From positions 1 through 64,000 of the forward strand of contig NZ_FCOJ02000008.1 in assembly GCF_001545035.1 (NCBI RefSeq): a stretch of DNA of 64,000 nt, in the 5' to 3' direction. The translations under genes and the position numbers were made by a program. Each line of letters begins with the position of its first letter. Position 1 is the first letter of the stretch. The notes beneath the pieces were generated by a model that had not been told where the DNA came from, made no database searches, and saw only the letters and a program-made list of their open reading frames with translations. The stretch comes from Caballeronia glebae. GTDB taxonomy: Bacteria; Pseudomonadota; Gammaproteobacteria; Burkholderiales; Burkholderiaceae. This document shows positions 1-8,581 of the stretch, in pieces.

Positions 1-97
1 CGCCTCAAGGGTTCGCTGCGCCGGGCTCCCGCCCGCCCTTGACCCGCACAAACACCCACTCTGAATTCAAAAGAGGCGGATTTTATTTGTTGGACAT
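1..97. other. Window edge, GC-rich non-coding stretch before the RT gene
   Basis: The first 60 bases are GC-rich, unlike the AT-richer gene that follows, and contain a 7-bp inverted repeat (TCAAGGG at 5-11, CCCTTGA at 36-42). No frame here reads as the missing front part of the reverse transcriptase. An in-frame TGA at 62-64 closes the RT frame upstream. This may be the junction of a deletion or insertion that removed the RT N-terminus. Confidence 0.35.
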
Positions 98-2686
98 TTG
101 TTCGATGCTTCGCTCGATCGCAAAACGTCGTTCGGCAATCGGCTGCGTCGAACGTATGCGACGCCGAAGGATGAGCGGACTAATGCTCCGTGCGTAAATC
201 TCGCAACACCAGGCCTCTTTGCACCGTATTTCTCCGCCTATCGAGAATGGCGGGAAGGTGGTTTATCGGCCATGGAAACGGCTTTGGAGAGCGGCAAGAG
301 TACTCTTGCGATTACGATGGATATTGAGCGGTTCTATCACCGCGTATCACCGCGATTTCTTCTGCGGCCGTCGTTCTTATCCTCTATCGGCCTTACCTTG
401 ACTCGGCAAGAGCGTCAGTTTACCGAGCGACTATTGACTGCGATGGCTACTTGGTACGAGGCAACGCCGGACTTCCAAATCCGCCCCGAGGGCGCCGTTC
501 CGGTCGGGCTGTCTGCGTCAAAGATCATTGCAAATGTGCTTTTAACTGAGTTCGACAGAGCGATCGTCGAGAAGCTTGCTCCCGTCTACTACGGCAGGTA
601 TGTCGACGACATATTTCTAGTCTTTAACGCTGATGGGGCTGATCTTGGTGCACAGCGCGTCACCGGAAGAATCGCTACAGCGCTGGCACCGATCGTCAAA
701 GTGAAGAAGAATGACGGAGGTCCGGACTCGCTGACACTGCACCTTCCCTATGCCAAAGACTCGGAGCTCATTTTTGCCGGGTCGAAACAAAAGATCTTTG
801 CTCTTTCGTCCGCGCACGGCGCCGACCTCGTGCATCATATTCGCGATCAGATACGACAACAATCAAGTGAGTATCGCCTGTTACCAGCGGTCCCGTCTTC
901 CGGGATCGCGATGGCCTCGCGAGCGCTGTTGGCCACGCCGAATGCGGCCCTGCAGGCGGACGCGCTGCGTAAAGCTGATGTCGTATCAGTACGCCGGCTC
1001 GGGTTCTCGCTGCTCCTTGGTGATATCGAGACCTATGCCGCAGACCTGCGCCCCAGCTCTTGGCGGTCAATTCGCGACGAGTTCTATGGGTTAGTTACTC
1101 GGCACATCGTCACCCCGACGGGATTTTTCGAATTCTTCGGCTACATCCCAAGAGTGTTCGGCTTGATGCTTAGCTGTGGCGACATCAAAGAGGCCAAGGA
1201 TCTGATCACGGAGGTTTCAGCGATCGGTGCTCTGCTCGTGGAGACCACAACGCTTGGTGAGCCAGGCAGGAAGACGGCATTCGAGCTTTGCCTGCAACAG
1301 TACGCGTCGGCCATGCTGCAAGCTGGTCTCCAGGCCGCAACCATCAGATCGGTTCGCTTGACCCCAGGTTACCTTGGCGTGTTGAGAAAACTGAAGACCC
1401 TCAGTTCAACTTTGAGGGTACCGTCGAGCGTTGAGTCACTTCAGGTCTTGGTAATGCAGGTCCTGCTTGCGGACTGGGGGCGCCGCCCTTACAAGGAGTA
1501 CTGGTTTCAAGATCAGCACACCGATGAGAAGGGACCGAAGGTCCCACGAGAGATGGAGGTTCGTCGCCAGCTCAGACTTGGGGCAATACGTCGGTTCAGG
1601 CTAAATGCAACCGATCTCAAGATTCCGCACTGGCCGGGCTTGGCTTTCCCAACACGGCCACTTCGCATCGATGAGATCGGACTGGTGGCGCCAGCTGTTT
1701 TGTCCGACCACAGTCTGTTTCGCAACGTGATAGGTTTTTTGAGGGGCGCAGAGGTTGCATCCAGACAGCGACTGGGATTCGCTCCGAATGAGGATTTGCC
1801 GATCTCTTACTTCTTCGCCGGCGGCAGGCCTAGGGACCGCGTGCGTATTGCTGTCACTAGCCGGGAGACTACGCAGGAACAGTGGACTGCCGCGGCGAAG
1901 AACAAGCATGATCGCTCCGCGCGCCGCTACGTCGCATTCAATGGCCTTATCAACCGCATACTGAAGGAGCCAATGCGCCCCGACTACATCGTCATGCCGG
2001 AGTTGAGCGTTCCGTTGCGATGGGCGCTCCGAGCCGCTCGCAAGCTCGCGACCAACGGCGTATCGTTGCTCACTGGAGTTGAATACCATCGAGATAGAGC
2101 GACAAAGAAGCTTAGAAACGACTGCCTCGTGTCGCTTACGACATTCTGGCCAGGTTATGCGAGCAGCGTCGTAACCTTGCAGCCCAAGTTCGAACCGGCT
2201 CACGGCGAGCGGCTTGAATTGAAGAAGCTGCTGGGCAAATCAAACATGTTGTATAAGCCAATAGGGCTGCATGCCAAGCCTACTGTATACGGCCATCGAG
2301 GCTTCTTCTTCTCCGTGCTGATTTGCAGTGACCTAACCAACATTTCACACAGAACGGAATTGCGTGGAAAGATCGACGCCCTGTTTGCACTCGAATGGAA
2401 TCCCGACACAAAAACCTTCGCCTCGCTTGTTGAATCCGCAGCCAACGACCTGCACGCCTTCGTGATACAAGCGAACAATCGCAAGTATGGCGACAGTCGT
2501 ATCAGGTCGCCTGCGAGCCAAGACTATGCGCGCGACGTGGTACAAGTCAAGGGTGGCGTGAGCGACTACTACGTGCTCGGCGAGATTGACTACCATGACC
2601 TCCGCGCCGAGCAGCGACGAAGGACCAAGAAGCCTCAGTTTAAGCCGGTACCAATTGGATACGTAATGTCGAAGTACCGTAAGTAG
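98..2686 (+). CDS. Reverse transcriptase-nitrilase fusion (class 1 DRT-like), N-terminus probably truncated
   Basis: The 862-aa product joins an N-terminal reverse transcriptase palm to a C-terminal carbon-nitrogen hydrolase (nitrilase) domain. RT signs are SFGNRL (about 11-16, RT2-like), AITMDIERFYH with D75 (motif A), GLSASKIIANV (about 138-147) and YVDD at 168-171 (motif C). Nitrilase signs are the Glu-Lys-Cys triad: E635 in PELSVP, K697 in LQPKF and C743 in LICSD. RT plus nitrilase is the architecture of class 1 UG/DRT anti-phage reverse transcriptases (UG1/UG5 relatives), which are thought to block phage infection. The only in-frame start is TTG at 98, with AGAGG 18 or more bases upstream; residues before it (VGHLF) read like RT sequence but an in-frame TGA stands at 62-64. 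The RT1 region normally in front of RT2 is absent, so the gene may be 5'-truncated. It is convergent with the GHKL-Shedu gene. The exact UG subgroup cannot be told by eye. Confidence 0.8.
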   Translation: MFDASLDRKTSFGNRLRRTYATPKDERTNAPCVNLATPGLFAPYFSAYREWREGGLSAMETALESGKSTLAITMDIERFYHRVSPRFLLRPSFLSSIGLTLTRQERQFTERLLTAMATWYEATPDFQIRPEGAVPVGLSASKIIANVLLTEFDRAIVEKLAPVYYGRYVDDIFLVFNADGADLGAQRVTGRIATALAPIVKVKKNDGGPDSLTLHLPYAKDSELIFAGSKQKIFALSSAHGADLVHHIRDQIRQQSSEYRLLPAVPSSGIAMASRALLATPNAALQADALRKADVVSVRRLGFSLLLGDIETYAADLRPSSWRSIRDEFYGLVTRHIVTPTGFFEFFGYIPRVFGLMLSCGDIKEAKDLITEVSAIGALLVETTTLGEPGRKTAFELCLQQYASAMLQAGLQAATIRSVRLTPGYLGVLRKLKTLSSTLRVPSSVESLQVLVMQVLLADWGRRPYKEYWFQDQHTDEKGPKVPREMEVRRQLRLGAIRRFRLNATDLKIPHWPGLAFPTRPLRIDEIGLVAPAVLSDHSLFRNVIGFLRGAEVASRQRLGFAPNEDLPISYFFAGGRPRDRVRIAVTSRETTQEQWTAAAKNKHDRSARRYVAFNGLINRILKEPMRPDYIVMPELSVPLRWALRAARKLATNGVSLLTGVEYHRDRATKKLRNDCLVSLTTFWPGYASSVVTLQPKFEPAHGERLELKKLLGKSNMLYKPIGLHAKPTVYGHRGFFFSVLICSDLTNISHRTELRGKIDALFALEWNPDTKTFASLVESAANDLHAFVIQANNRKYGDSRIRSPASQDYARDVVQVKGGVSDYYVLGEIDYHDLRAEQRRRTKKPQFKPVPIGYVMSKYRK

Positions 2687-3012
2687 CCGAAGACTACGCG
2701 ACGGACGATTGGGATGGCAGTTCTCGCGCTTATCATCTGTGGTAGGTCTTCGAACTCGACTGGCGCCGAGGCATAGGCGCGTTGCGCATTGAGCGCGGCG
2801 ATCCCGCTACACGGCGGGCGTCAGCCCCACGTTAGAGATCAGGGGCAGAAAGGGATAGGCCTTGTCCGGCTACGGTGCATCCGGTTCGGGACAGTCTAAT
2901 GCAGTCGAAAGGTAGACGAGTCTTCAAGAGCAGTACCTCTTGCTGCGGCCAGCATCTTGTTAGGCCGCGCCCGTACTATGCAGCTTCGGCGTGTCCAAGA
3001 CGGCCGCCTTGG
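2687..3012. other. 326-bp gap between convergent defence genes, no gene seen
   Basis: This stretch separates the stops of the RT-nitrilase and GHKL-Shedu genes. The reading frames are short and without recognisable domains. No clear stem with a U-run was found, and no convincing RT-associated non-coding RNA. Confidence 0.5.
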
Positions 3013-4995
3013 CTACTGCGCTACCTGCAACTCCTCGACAAGCTGATCCTTGGTTGACTGGTTAAAAGAGTCGCGCCGGAACCTCAGTTGCTCCAGAAGG
3101 AATGTGTTGGCAAGTTCGAACGAATCAAGGAGGGTGTACCAGTTCAACACGTAGCGCTTCATCCGAGGGTCATCACTTACTAGCCCCAGTTCGCCTCGAG
3201 CAATTTGTCCACGCATGCGGCTCTCTATCTCTGTATCAGCCGCCGATATTTTCCGGCCGATCAGGATCAATTCGAAGTGCATCCTTTCACTTCCGAATTC
3301 GGGATGCTTCTTGATTATCGTCGCGTAGTCATCGAGCTGGCGCAGATGCTTGATGTTAAGCGCGATGCCCGGACGCTTGATTTCGATGATCACGCAGCGA
3401 TAAACCTGCTGGCCGTTGGGAGCGATCGTAGGAATACGACGCGCGAGAAAGAGATCTGTCTGACGTTGCGCACCCGCGATGTCGGCGACCTCGTCATCGA
3501 CATCCTCCGCGCCGATATTGTTGATCTGCGGGATCTTGTTGCGCAGCTCTCTGGCGATCTTTGTAAATGTATCCTCCTCGGCGCCAAGCGTCTCATAGCC
3601 GGGTCCAAACAGCCACGTATTGTTCTCGATGATCTTTTGCAGATCCGGCGTTTCCAGAACATCGCGGTAGTGATCGTTCATAAGCGCCCGAAGCTTCGAC
3701 GCCGCGGCCTGCCGGCGTTGAAGAATTTCGATAGTCGCAATTATGTTCTCAAGCGTTGTCTGCTTGAGTTGATCGGCGAGCGATTTCACCGACTCTTCGT
3801 CCAGATCCAGCACGCTGTTGAGCACGTCAAAGAGCGAGTCGTTCTCGTTGGAGACGGCAAGGCGGTCCAGCAGCCGGATGATGATTTTGCGCTGCTTCTT
3901 GCTGGCAGCATTGAATACCGAAGGGTCAGCAACGTAAATGGAAGTGACCAGCTCCTTCGTATTGATTAAGCGCCACGAGCGTTCTTCCGGCGGCAACTCC
4001 GCGTACGACGGAAACAAACCCTCCTCAACGTATTTCTCTACCTCCGCCGCTGCCTGTTTGCGGAGAAACCGCTCGTACAAAAACTGCGCCAGTTCACCCA
4101 CCTGACGCAGAAGCTTTCTCCACTCGGTAGAGTTCGTCGTGTGGGCATCCGGTTGAAGCAAATCCTGAGCAGGTGCAAATGCATCTGCCCAAGAGGAGCT
4201 GATATAGATGCTCGTAAAAAAGCCCGCCTTGTTGTTGAGTGCGCTGAGCTGCTTGTAGACGATTCTCCCGAAGGAATCCAGCAGATACGTGTACGACTTT
4301 TCGGAGCTAGGCTTCTCGTTCCATCGAATCACCTGTACGTCGAACGCGCAAGAACCGACTGTAAAGCTCTGTTGCGTGATTTCGTGGCTCGGAACAGGAA
4401 TCGACTGCTTATTTACTTTCAGTCTCTTCGATGGGTGCAATGCAAGAAACCAGCCGAACTCAACTGCGAACTTCGCACGCAATTCAGCCGCGACTGGAAG
4501 CTGGCAGGAGAACTCTGACAGTTCTACGAACGTGCCTTTCGCTTGTAGTCGCAGCGCCGGACACTGCGTTTCTTCGGAGACAAAACTGGCCTGGTAGTCC
4601 TTGATCGTCAAGGCATCAATGGCAATTCGTGCCTGACCGGTAGCAGACTTTGTGTTCCACGTCGCGAAACGGCAGATGCGATGAAAAGAGAGACGACCAC
4701 GACCATGCGCACCATGCTGCCCCGCATCCTCGCGCTTGTGCGAGTCGTTGAAGCGGCCAAAAGTCTGCTTCAGCGTTGTCGGGTCAATACCATCGCCGTC
4801 ATCCAGAACGGAGACAGCGGCCAGTGCGTGGAGGCTGTTGAATCGGACGTCCACCGCCACGACCTCAGCTTTGGCATCGAATCCGTTCCAGACGAGTTCG
4901 AACAATGGCTGCCACGGATCGATGCTCTTGAAATGTTTCTTGATGCCCTCGTTGCCGATCTCTGTAGTACCGGAGATGTCAATGTTTGTGGTCAT
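3013..4995 (-). CDS. GHKL (HSP90-like) ATPase fused to Shedu-like DUF4263 nuclease domain
   Basis: The 660-aa protein starts with a GHKL ATP-binding domain: N-box with E33, N37 and D40 (FELVWNGFD), DxGxG as DDGDG at 65-69, and a glycine-rich lid HGAHGRG ending at residue 100. The middle is helical. The C-terminus has the layout of the Shedu/SduA (DUF4263) PD-(D/E)xK nuclease: NTWLFGPGYE, then D514 in QTDLF, E538 and K540 in VIIEIKRP, and LDDYATI. Shedu proteins are single-gene anti-phage systems with variable N-terminal sensor domains; here the sensor would be an ATPase, which is an inference. ATG at 4995 is chosen because AGGG lies about 9 bases upstream. The frame stays open for 25 more codons, but those run into a 34-bp palindrome and look non-coding. 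It is convergent with the RT-nitrilase gene and is probably its own transcription unit. Confidence 0.75.
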   Translation of the reverse strand: MTTNIDISGTTEIGNEGIKKHFKSIDPWQPLFELVWNGFDAKAEVVAVDVRFNSLHALAAVSVLDDGDGIDPTTLKQTFGRFNDSHKREDAGQHGAHGRGRLSFHRICRFATWNTKSATGQARIAIDALTIKDYQASFVSEETQCPALRLQAKGTFVELSEFSCQLPVAAELRAKFAVEFGWFLALHPSKRLKVNKQSIPVPSHEITQQSFTVGSCAFDVQVIRWNEKPSSEKSYTYLLDSFGRIVYKQLSALNNKAGFFTSIYISSSWADAFAPAQDLLQPDAHTTNSTEWRKLLRQVGELAQFLYERFLRKQAAAEVEKYVEEGLFPSYAELPPEERSWRLINTKELVTSIYVADPSVFNAASKKQRKIIIRLLDRLAVSNENDSLFDVLNSVLDLDEESVKSLADQLKQTTLENIIATIEILQRRQAAASKLRALMNDHYRDVLETPDLQKIIENNTWLFGPGYETLGAEEDTFTKIARELRNKIPQINNIGAEDVDDEVADIAGAQRQTDLFLARRIPTIAPNGQQVYRCVIIEIKRPGIALNIKHLRQLDDYATIIKKHPEFGSERMHFELILIGRKISAADTEIESRMRGQIARGELGLVSDDPRMKRYVLNWYTLLDSFELANTFLLEQLRFRRDSFNQSTKDQLVEELQVAQ

Positions 4996-5047
4996 GGTGG
5001 CACCCTGCGTATTGTCCTCGCTCCGCGTGCACGAGGTTGACGCAAGC

Positions 5048-5081
5048 TCGTAGGCCGGGTGGAATTCCACCCGGCCTACGA
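5048..5081. repeat. Perfect 34-bp palindrome (REP-like)
   Basis: TCGTAGGCCGGGTGGAA is followed directly by its exact reverse complement, giving an uninterrupted 34-bp palindrome just upstream of the GHKL-Shedu start. The GTAGGCCGGGTGG core resembles REP-type intergenic palindromes found scattered in many proteobacteria. It could extrude as a cruciform, form an RNA hairpin in the leader, or bind a dimeric regulator. Confidence 0.8.
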
Positions 5082-5253
5082 ATTTCTACGTCCCCGGTGT
5101 TGGGTCGAAGGTTTCTGAATCGGCTCGTTGGCTGGTTCGTATTGTAGGAGGTTTCGTTAGACAAGTCAGTCACTACGCCGATGGTGCTCCCTGCACGCCC
5201 CCCGAGCTAGAAGCCCCGTCGACAAACCCGACGATCACAAAAACGCTTCGGCA

Positions 5254-6324
5254 CTACCTGATGCCGCCGGCCCGCTCGTACTGCCCCATCGTCAGCGCTC
5301 GTGCCTTCGCCGTCGGCTTGACTCGAAGCATCTGCCCATCGTCTTTCGCAAAGTAGCCGACCACATATCTTTCGAGGCGCGCGTACTGCACTTCGTCCCC
5401 GGGCTCAAGCGGATCAAGCGCCCATCGTCCCTCGGCACGCAATTTCTCTACGTCACCGCGGTTACGGCAATCGAACACTACCCCGCACCCACCCGTTACC
5501 CTGCTCCACCGGTCCTGCACCAGATACACCTTTCGATCGGACGCGCTGGCATTTACCCGATCAGCATCGAAGAACAGCAGGCAATGGTGGTGATTGGCGT
5601 GATGTTCGCCGCCAGTTTCTGTTTTGCAGATGTAGTCGACCAGCCCATCGAACAGATCGGCATCCTGCCCCATGCGGTTACCAAAGAAGCGCTCGCGGTC
5701 ATGAATTGCCTGCGCAATATCGACGCGCGCGCGCACTTCCCATACCGGATGGTACGCATGCGGTGTTGCAGCTTGCTGCTTGCTAAACGCACCCCAGGCG
5801 TGACGTGGCATGGCGTCTTCCGCAAACGCACTTGACTCGCCGTAAAACAGATCGAGGCGCAACGGTAAAAGACGCTTGTCCGCAGCACGCAACGTTTGAA
5901 GCGATGTTGAAATCGACTCGGCCTGAACCCTCAGGTTATCGTGTCTCTCCCATAGGCGCTTTCGCAGATTGCTCAATACCGCTGCAGTCCTGAGTTGGTT
6001 CGCGAAGTCGCTAAAAAGGTACTCATCGCGTTGCATCGCCATAGGTGCCGCGCTCACTGCTGTGAGTCGAATCTCACCTAGCGGGTGACGTGCGAAGCAA
6101 TCAAAGAAAAGCTGCCAGTCTGGGCTATACGCATACCCCGGCCAATACAGGTCCATCCATTGATCACACCGTCGTACAAAGCTCGTATTGGGAGGCGACT
6201 GTTCATTGCTTAGCAACCACTCCATGAACGATGTCAGTTCATGAGCAAGCTGTCGGTATTCGCCTGGTTCCCAATGTCGTTGGTTCGAAGGTGCGAGACA
6301 TTGCATTGCCGTTTTCAGTTTCAT
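5254..6324 (-). CDS. Gp2/YagK/YfjJ-like protein, probable replication initiator of the island
   Basis: The 356-aa protein has a C-terminal half like the inovirus Gp2 and YagK/YfjJ family found on phages and P4-like islands. The stretch with HPVWEVRARVDIAQAIHDR, then ICKTET and HHANHHHCLLFFDADRV, is typical; the HHHCLLFFD strand resembles the HUH metal-binding motif of rolling-circle replication proteins. The tail has GYFAKDDGQMLRV, as in the family. Role in replication is inferred. Start ATG 6324 is preceded by AAAGGA at good spacing; a 14-codon upstream extension of the frame is unlikely to be translated. A 522-bp AT-rich gap upstream separates it from the RepA-like gene and may hold the origin and this gene's promoter. 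Confidence 0.6.
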   Translation of the reverse strand: MKLKTAMQCLAPSNQRHWEPGEYRQLAHELTSFMEWLLSNEQSPPNTSFVRRCDQWMDLYWPGYAYSPDWQLFFDCFARHPLGEIRLTAVSAAPMAMQRDEYLFSDFANQLRTAAVLSNLRKRLWERHDNLRVQAESISTSLQTLRAADKRLLPLRLDLFYGESSAFAEDAMPRHAWGAFSKQQAATPHAYHPVWEVRARVDIAQAIHDRERFFGNRMGQDADLFDGLVDYICKTETGGEHHANHHHCLLFFDADRVNASASDRKVYLVQDRWSRVTGGCGVVFDCRNRGDVEKLRAEGRWALDPLEPGDEVQYARLERYVVGYFAKDDGQMLRVKPTAKARALTMGQYERAGGIR

Positions 6325-6846
6325 GATGATTATCCTTTTGATGGTTATCCTGGACAATTTATGCATGAAGGCAATAATTTTAGATCTTCAATTTCCAAAT
6401 TGAAGAAAGAGATGTCGCTATGGTGGATGGCGCTATCGCTTGAGCGCATTGTTGTTTTATCTACTAGCGCAACTTTGTAGTGGGGACTATCGCTTTGGCT
6501 ATGGATAGTCGATAAGAATTCCTAAAATAGCCAATATTTACTTTTTATAGATAATAACTAATGAAAGACTATCCTAATATAGGAGAAGGTAGTGAGCAGC
6601 CACCTCACAAGGCAACAAGGCCCCGTGAATTTATCAGAATTAGTCAACAGATTCCCTTGTTTGTTAGCATATCGAAATTTAAGAGTTATCCCGACAAACG
6701 GCTCTTTTCCACCACCTTACCGGTGCACGTAGAGACGTCGTAGCCGTTCGTTCGTGTCGCAACATGCCAGATCCGCCAATCCGTATCGAATGAGAGTGGT
6801 CCAATGACCACTCCTGCGTGAATATCCCTTTCGAATGTGACGTACT
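6325..6846. other. AT-rich intergenic region with inverted GACTATC repeats, possible origin/operator
   Basis: This is the most AT-rich stretch of the window, lying between two minus-strand replication-type genes. It holds GACTATC at 6485-6491, its inverse GATAGTC at 6504-6510 (7-bp stem, 12-base loop) and GACTATCC at 6567-6574, plus CCTAATATAGG close by. Repeats next to Rep-like genes suggest an origin or an autoregulatory operator. No reading frame here looks coding. Confidence 0.45.
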
Positions 6847-8565
6847 TCAAAAAGCCGCTCTCAAGCTGTCGAGGTACGAAAAGCGGTTAAAGTCTTCTAC
6901 GAGCGCGCTACAGAGCTCGTCCTTTCGCTCCCATTCAGAGCACGACGCGTCGAGAAAAGCACGACCGACCCGGGCTCGAAAGTTGGACTCGTCCTCGTGA
7001 TCAAACCGCGTTGTTTCCTTGTATTCCTTCCGATACCCCTGCCGCAGCCAGTCCCAGTTTTCTTCCGACACCCAGGCAGGCTTGTCGTCAGGCTGCGGTG
7101 GTTTTGGTTGCTTCACCGGGCCAACTGGGCCAACTGGGCCAACTGAGCCAACTGGACCAACTGGACCGACTGATCCACGCTGCGCGCGCGCGTCGGCGAA
7201 TTCTTGACTCCCGGTGGCACTCCCGCGGAAGCTCATCGCTGCGCTATCGACATACGGTGGATACTGGATGCGAGCGTCGGCATACGGAACACCCGCATCC
7301 GCCACAGGAGACAAACCGAACTGTGCGCCATGGATAAATGGCGACGATGTGCCATTCGACGCCGAGCCGTATGCTGGATAGCCCGGAAAACTTCCAGGGA
7401 ACCATTGGCCAGGCTTTGTTGCCGCCGGACCGAACGGTAGCCCGCCAGTCACATTGCCTACGCCGCTCGCTCCTACCGGTGCATTACGCAGACACAGGAC
7501 GCTTGGGCTGTGAGGGCCGGCACCGGTTTGCTTGCTCGACAGCACGCCGACACGCTTTCGCGCCCGCTTGAGCGTTGTGCTCGAAATGCCAGCCGCGACG
7601 GCTAGAGATTCAACTTCCGAACACAGCATCGAACCGTTCGCGAGCACGTTCAGAAGGAACTCGGCTGCCCTTCCTAACTCGCCCCCCGGCATTTCCTCAG
7701 CATCACCTGCCGCCGATTTGAGGATTTCGTCGGCCGAACCCTCCAACAGTTCAGATGACCAGCCAATGCGCGATGTCTGAATCACTTTTCCGTCGACCTG
7801 CACCTCGACCGGTTGAATAAGATATTCAAATCCTCCGTCCGTCGAAGCAATATTCGTCTTTGCCCGCACCAGAACGCCGCGTTGAAGCCCATCTTCAGTC
7901 CTACCGCTGACTCTGGCTGCGATCAGGACCATTCTCGGCACGGCGCCGTATGCGAGACCGCCCATCACGCGTTCCAGCGGTGAGCGCCGCGAAGAACCCT
8001 TGCTGACATGGGTAAGGCAAAGAACAGCGCAGCCCACAGCCTCGGCAAAACGCACCAACGACTCCAGTGCATCACGCACAACCTGGTTGTTGTTCGTATT
8101 ACCTGCCACGATCGACGTAACGGGATCGATAACAACGAGTGCGTAGCCACCTTTACCAATCAGCTTTTGCTGTAGCACACCCAGATCACGCTGGCAGTCG
8201 AACCTGCGCCCGCGCCCGCTGATCTCGGTTGTATTGTCAATTACCTCAACGTTGCGTAAATCAGCGCCCATCGCAGCCAGCCGCGGTTTGATCGTGTCCG
8301 CGACGCCGTCCTCGGTGACATACATCAACACCCGACCGGGTTCAGCACGGCTGCCGTCGGGCCACGTGCCGCCTGACGAAATCGTTGCCGCGTAGTACAG
8401 GGCTATCGACGTCTTGCCGGCGCCCGGCGTGCCGGCGAGCAACGACAACTTCTTCTTTGGCAAGAAACCTGGCAGCAGCCATTCCGTATTCTCGGCAACA
8501 ACCTGGTTCGTGGAAATGATATTGATGTCCGCCGCTTCGGACGGATCTCGACGTGTAAGAAACAT
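6847..8565 (-). CDS. RepA-like RecA-fold ATPase (AAA_25) with collagen-like C-terminal repeat
   Basis: The 572-aa protein begins with a RecA-type NTPase like plasmid RepA helicases and P4/integrative-element ATPases: LLPGFLPKKKLSLLAG, Walker A GTPGAGKTS (about 45-53), YVTEDG, Walker B LVVIDP and LTHVSKG. A likely winged-helix segment follows. The second half is a low-complexity linker rich in Gly, Pro, Ser and Tyr and contains six Gly-Pro/Ser-Val units from a 9-bp DNA repeat, ending in an acidic/basic tail (ENWDWLRQGYRKEYKE...). By family it should unwind or load DNA during replication of the excised element. Start ATG 8565 has GAAGG upstream and follows the membrane-protein gene by 16 bases, so the two are probably one operon with the AlpA gene. 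Confidence 0.75.
   Translation of the reverse strand: MFLTRRDPSEAADINIISTNQVVAENTEWLLPGFLPKKKLSLLAGTPGAGKTSIALYYAATISSGGTWPDGSRAEPGRVLMYVTEDGVADTIKPRLAAMGADLRNVEVIDNTTEISGRGRRFDCQRDLGVLQQKLIGKGGYALVVIDPVTSIVAGNTNNNQVVRDALESLVRFAEAVGCAVLCLTHVSKGSSRRSPLERVMGGLAYGAVPRMVLIAARVSGRTEDGLQRGVLVRAKTNIASTDGGFEYLIQPVEVQVDGKVIQTSRIGWSSELLEGSADEILKSAAGDAEEMPGGELGRAAEFLLNVLANGSMLCSEVESLAVAAGISSTTLKRARKRVGVLSSKQTGAGPHSPSVLCLRNAPVGASGVGNVTGGLPFGPAATKPGQWFPGSFPGYPAYGSASNGTSSPFIHGAQFGLSPVADAGVPYADARIQYPPYVDSAAMSFRGSATGSQEFADARAQRGSVGPVGPVGSVGPVGPVGPVKQPKPPQPDDKPAWVSEENWDWLRQGYRKEYKETTRFDHEDESNFRARVGRAFLDASCSEWERKDELCSALVEDFNRFSYLDSLRAAF
7118..7171 (-). repeat. Six tandem 9-bp units coding Gly-Pro/Ser-Val
   Basis: Six consecutive copies of GGGCCAACT-like 9-mers (plus a decayed seventh to 7176) lie inside the RepA-like gene. 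They are in frame and code for a short collagen-like run of Gly-X-Val triplets. The near-identical copies at the left grade into diverged ones at the right, as expected from slippage. Confidence 0.85.
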
Positions 8566-8581
8566 GCTTTACCTTCGCCCC

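Noticed and set aside
2687..3012. Integron attC-like site (GTTAGGC near 2961) or RT-linked non-coding RNA
   Set aside because: No matching partner core or cassette array was found, and no repeated stem pattern like retron msr-msd.
4996..5070. 25 extra N-terminal codons of the GHKL-Shedu frame
   Set aside because: They run into a perfect palindrome and lack a ribosome site; the internal ATG at 4995 has one and begins the conserved domain.
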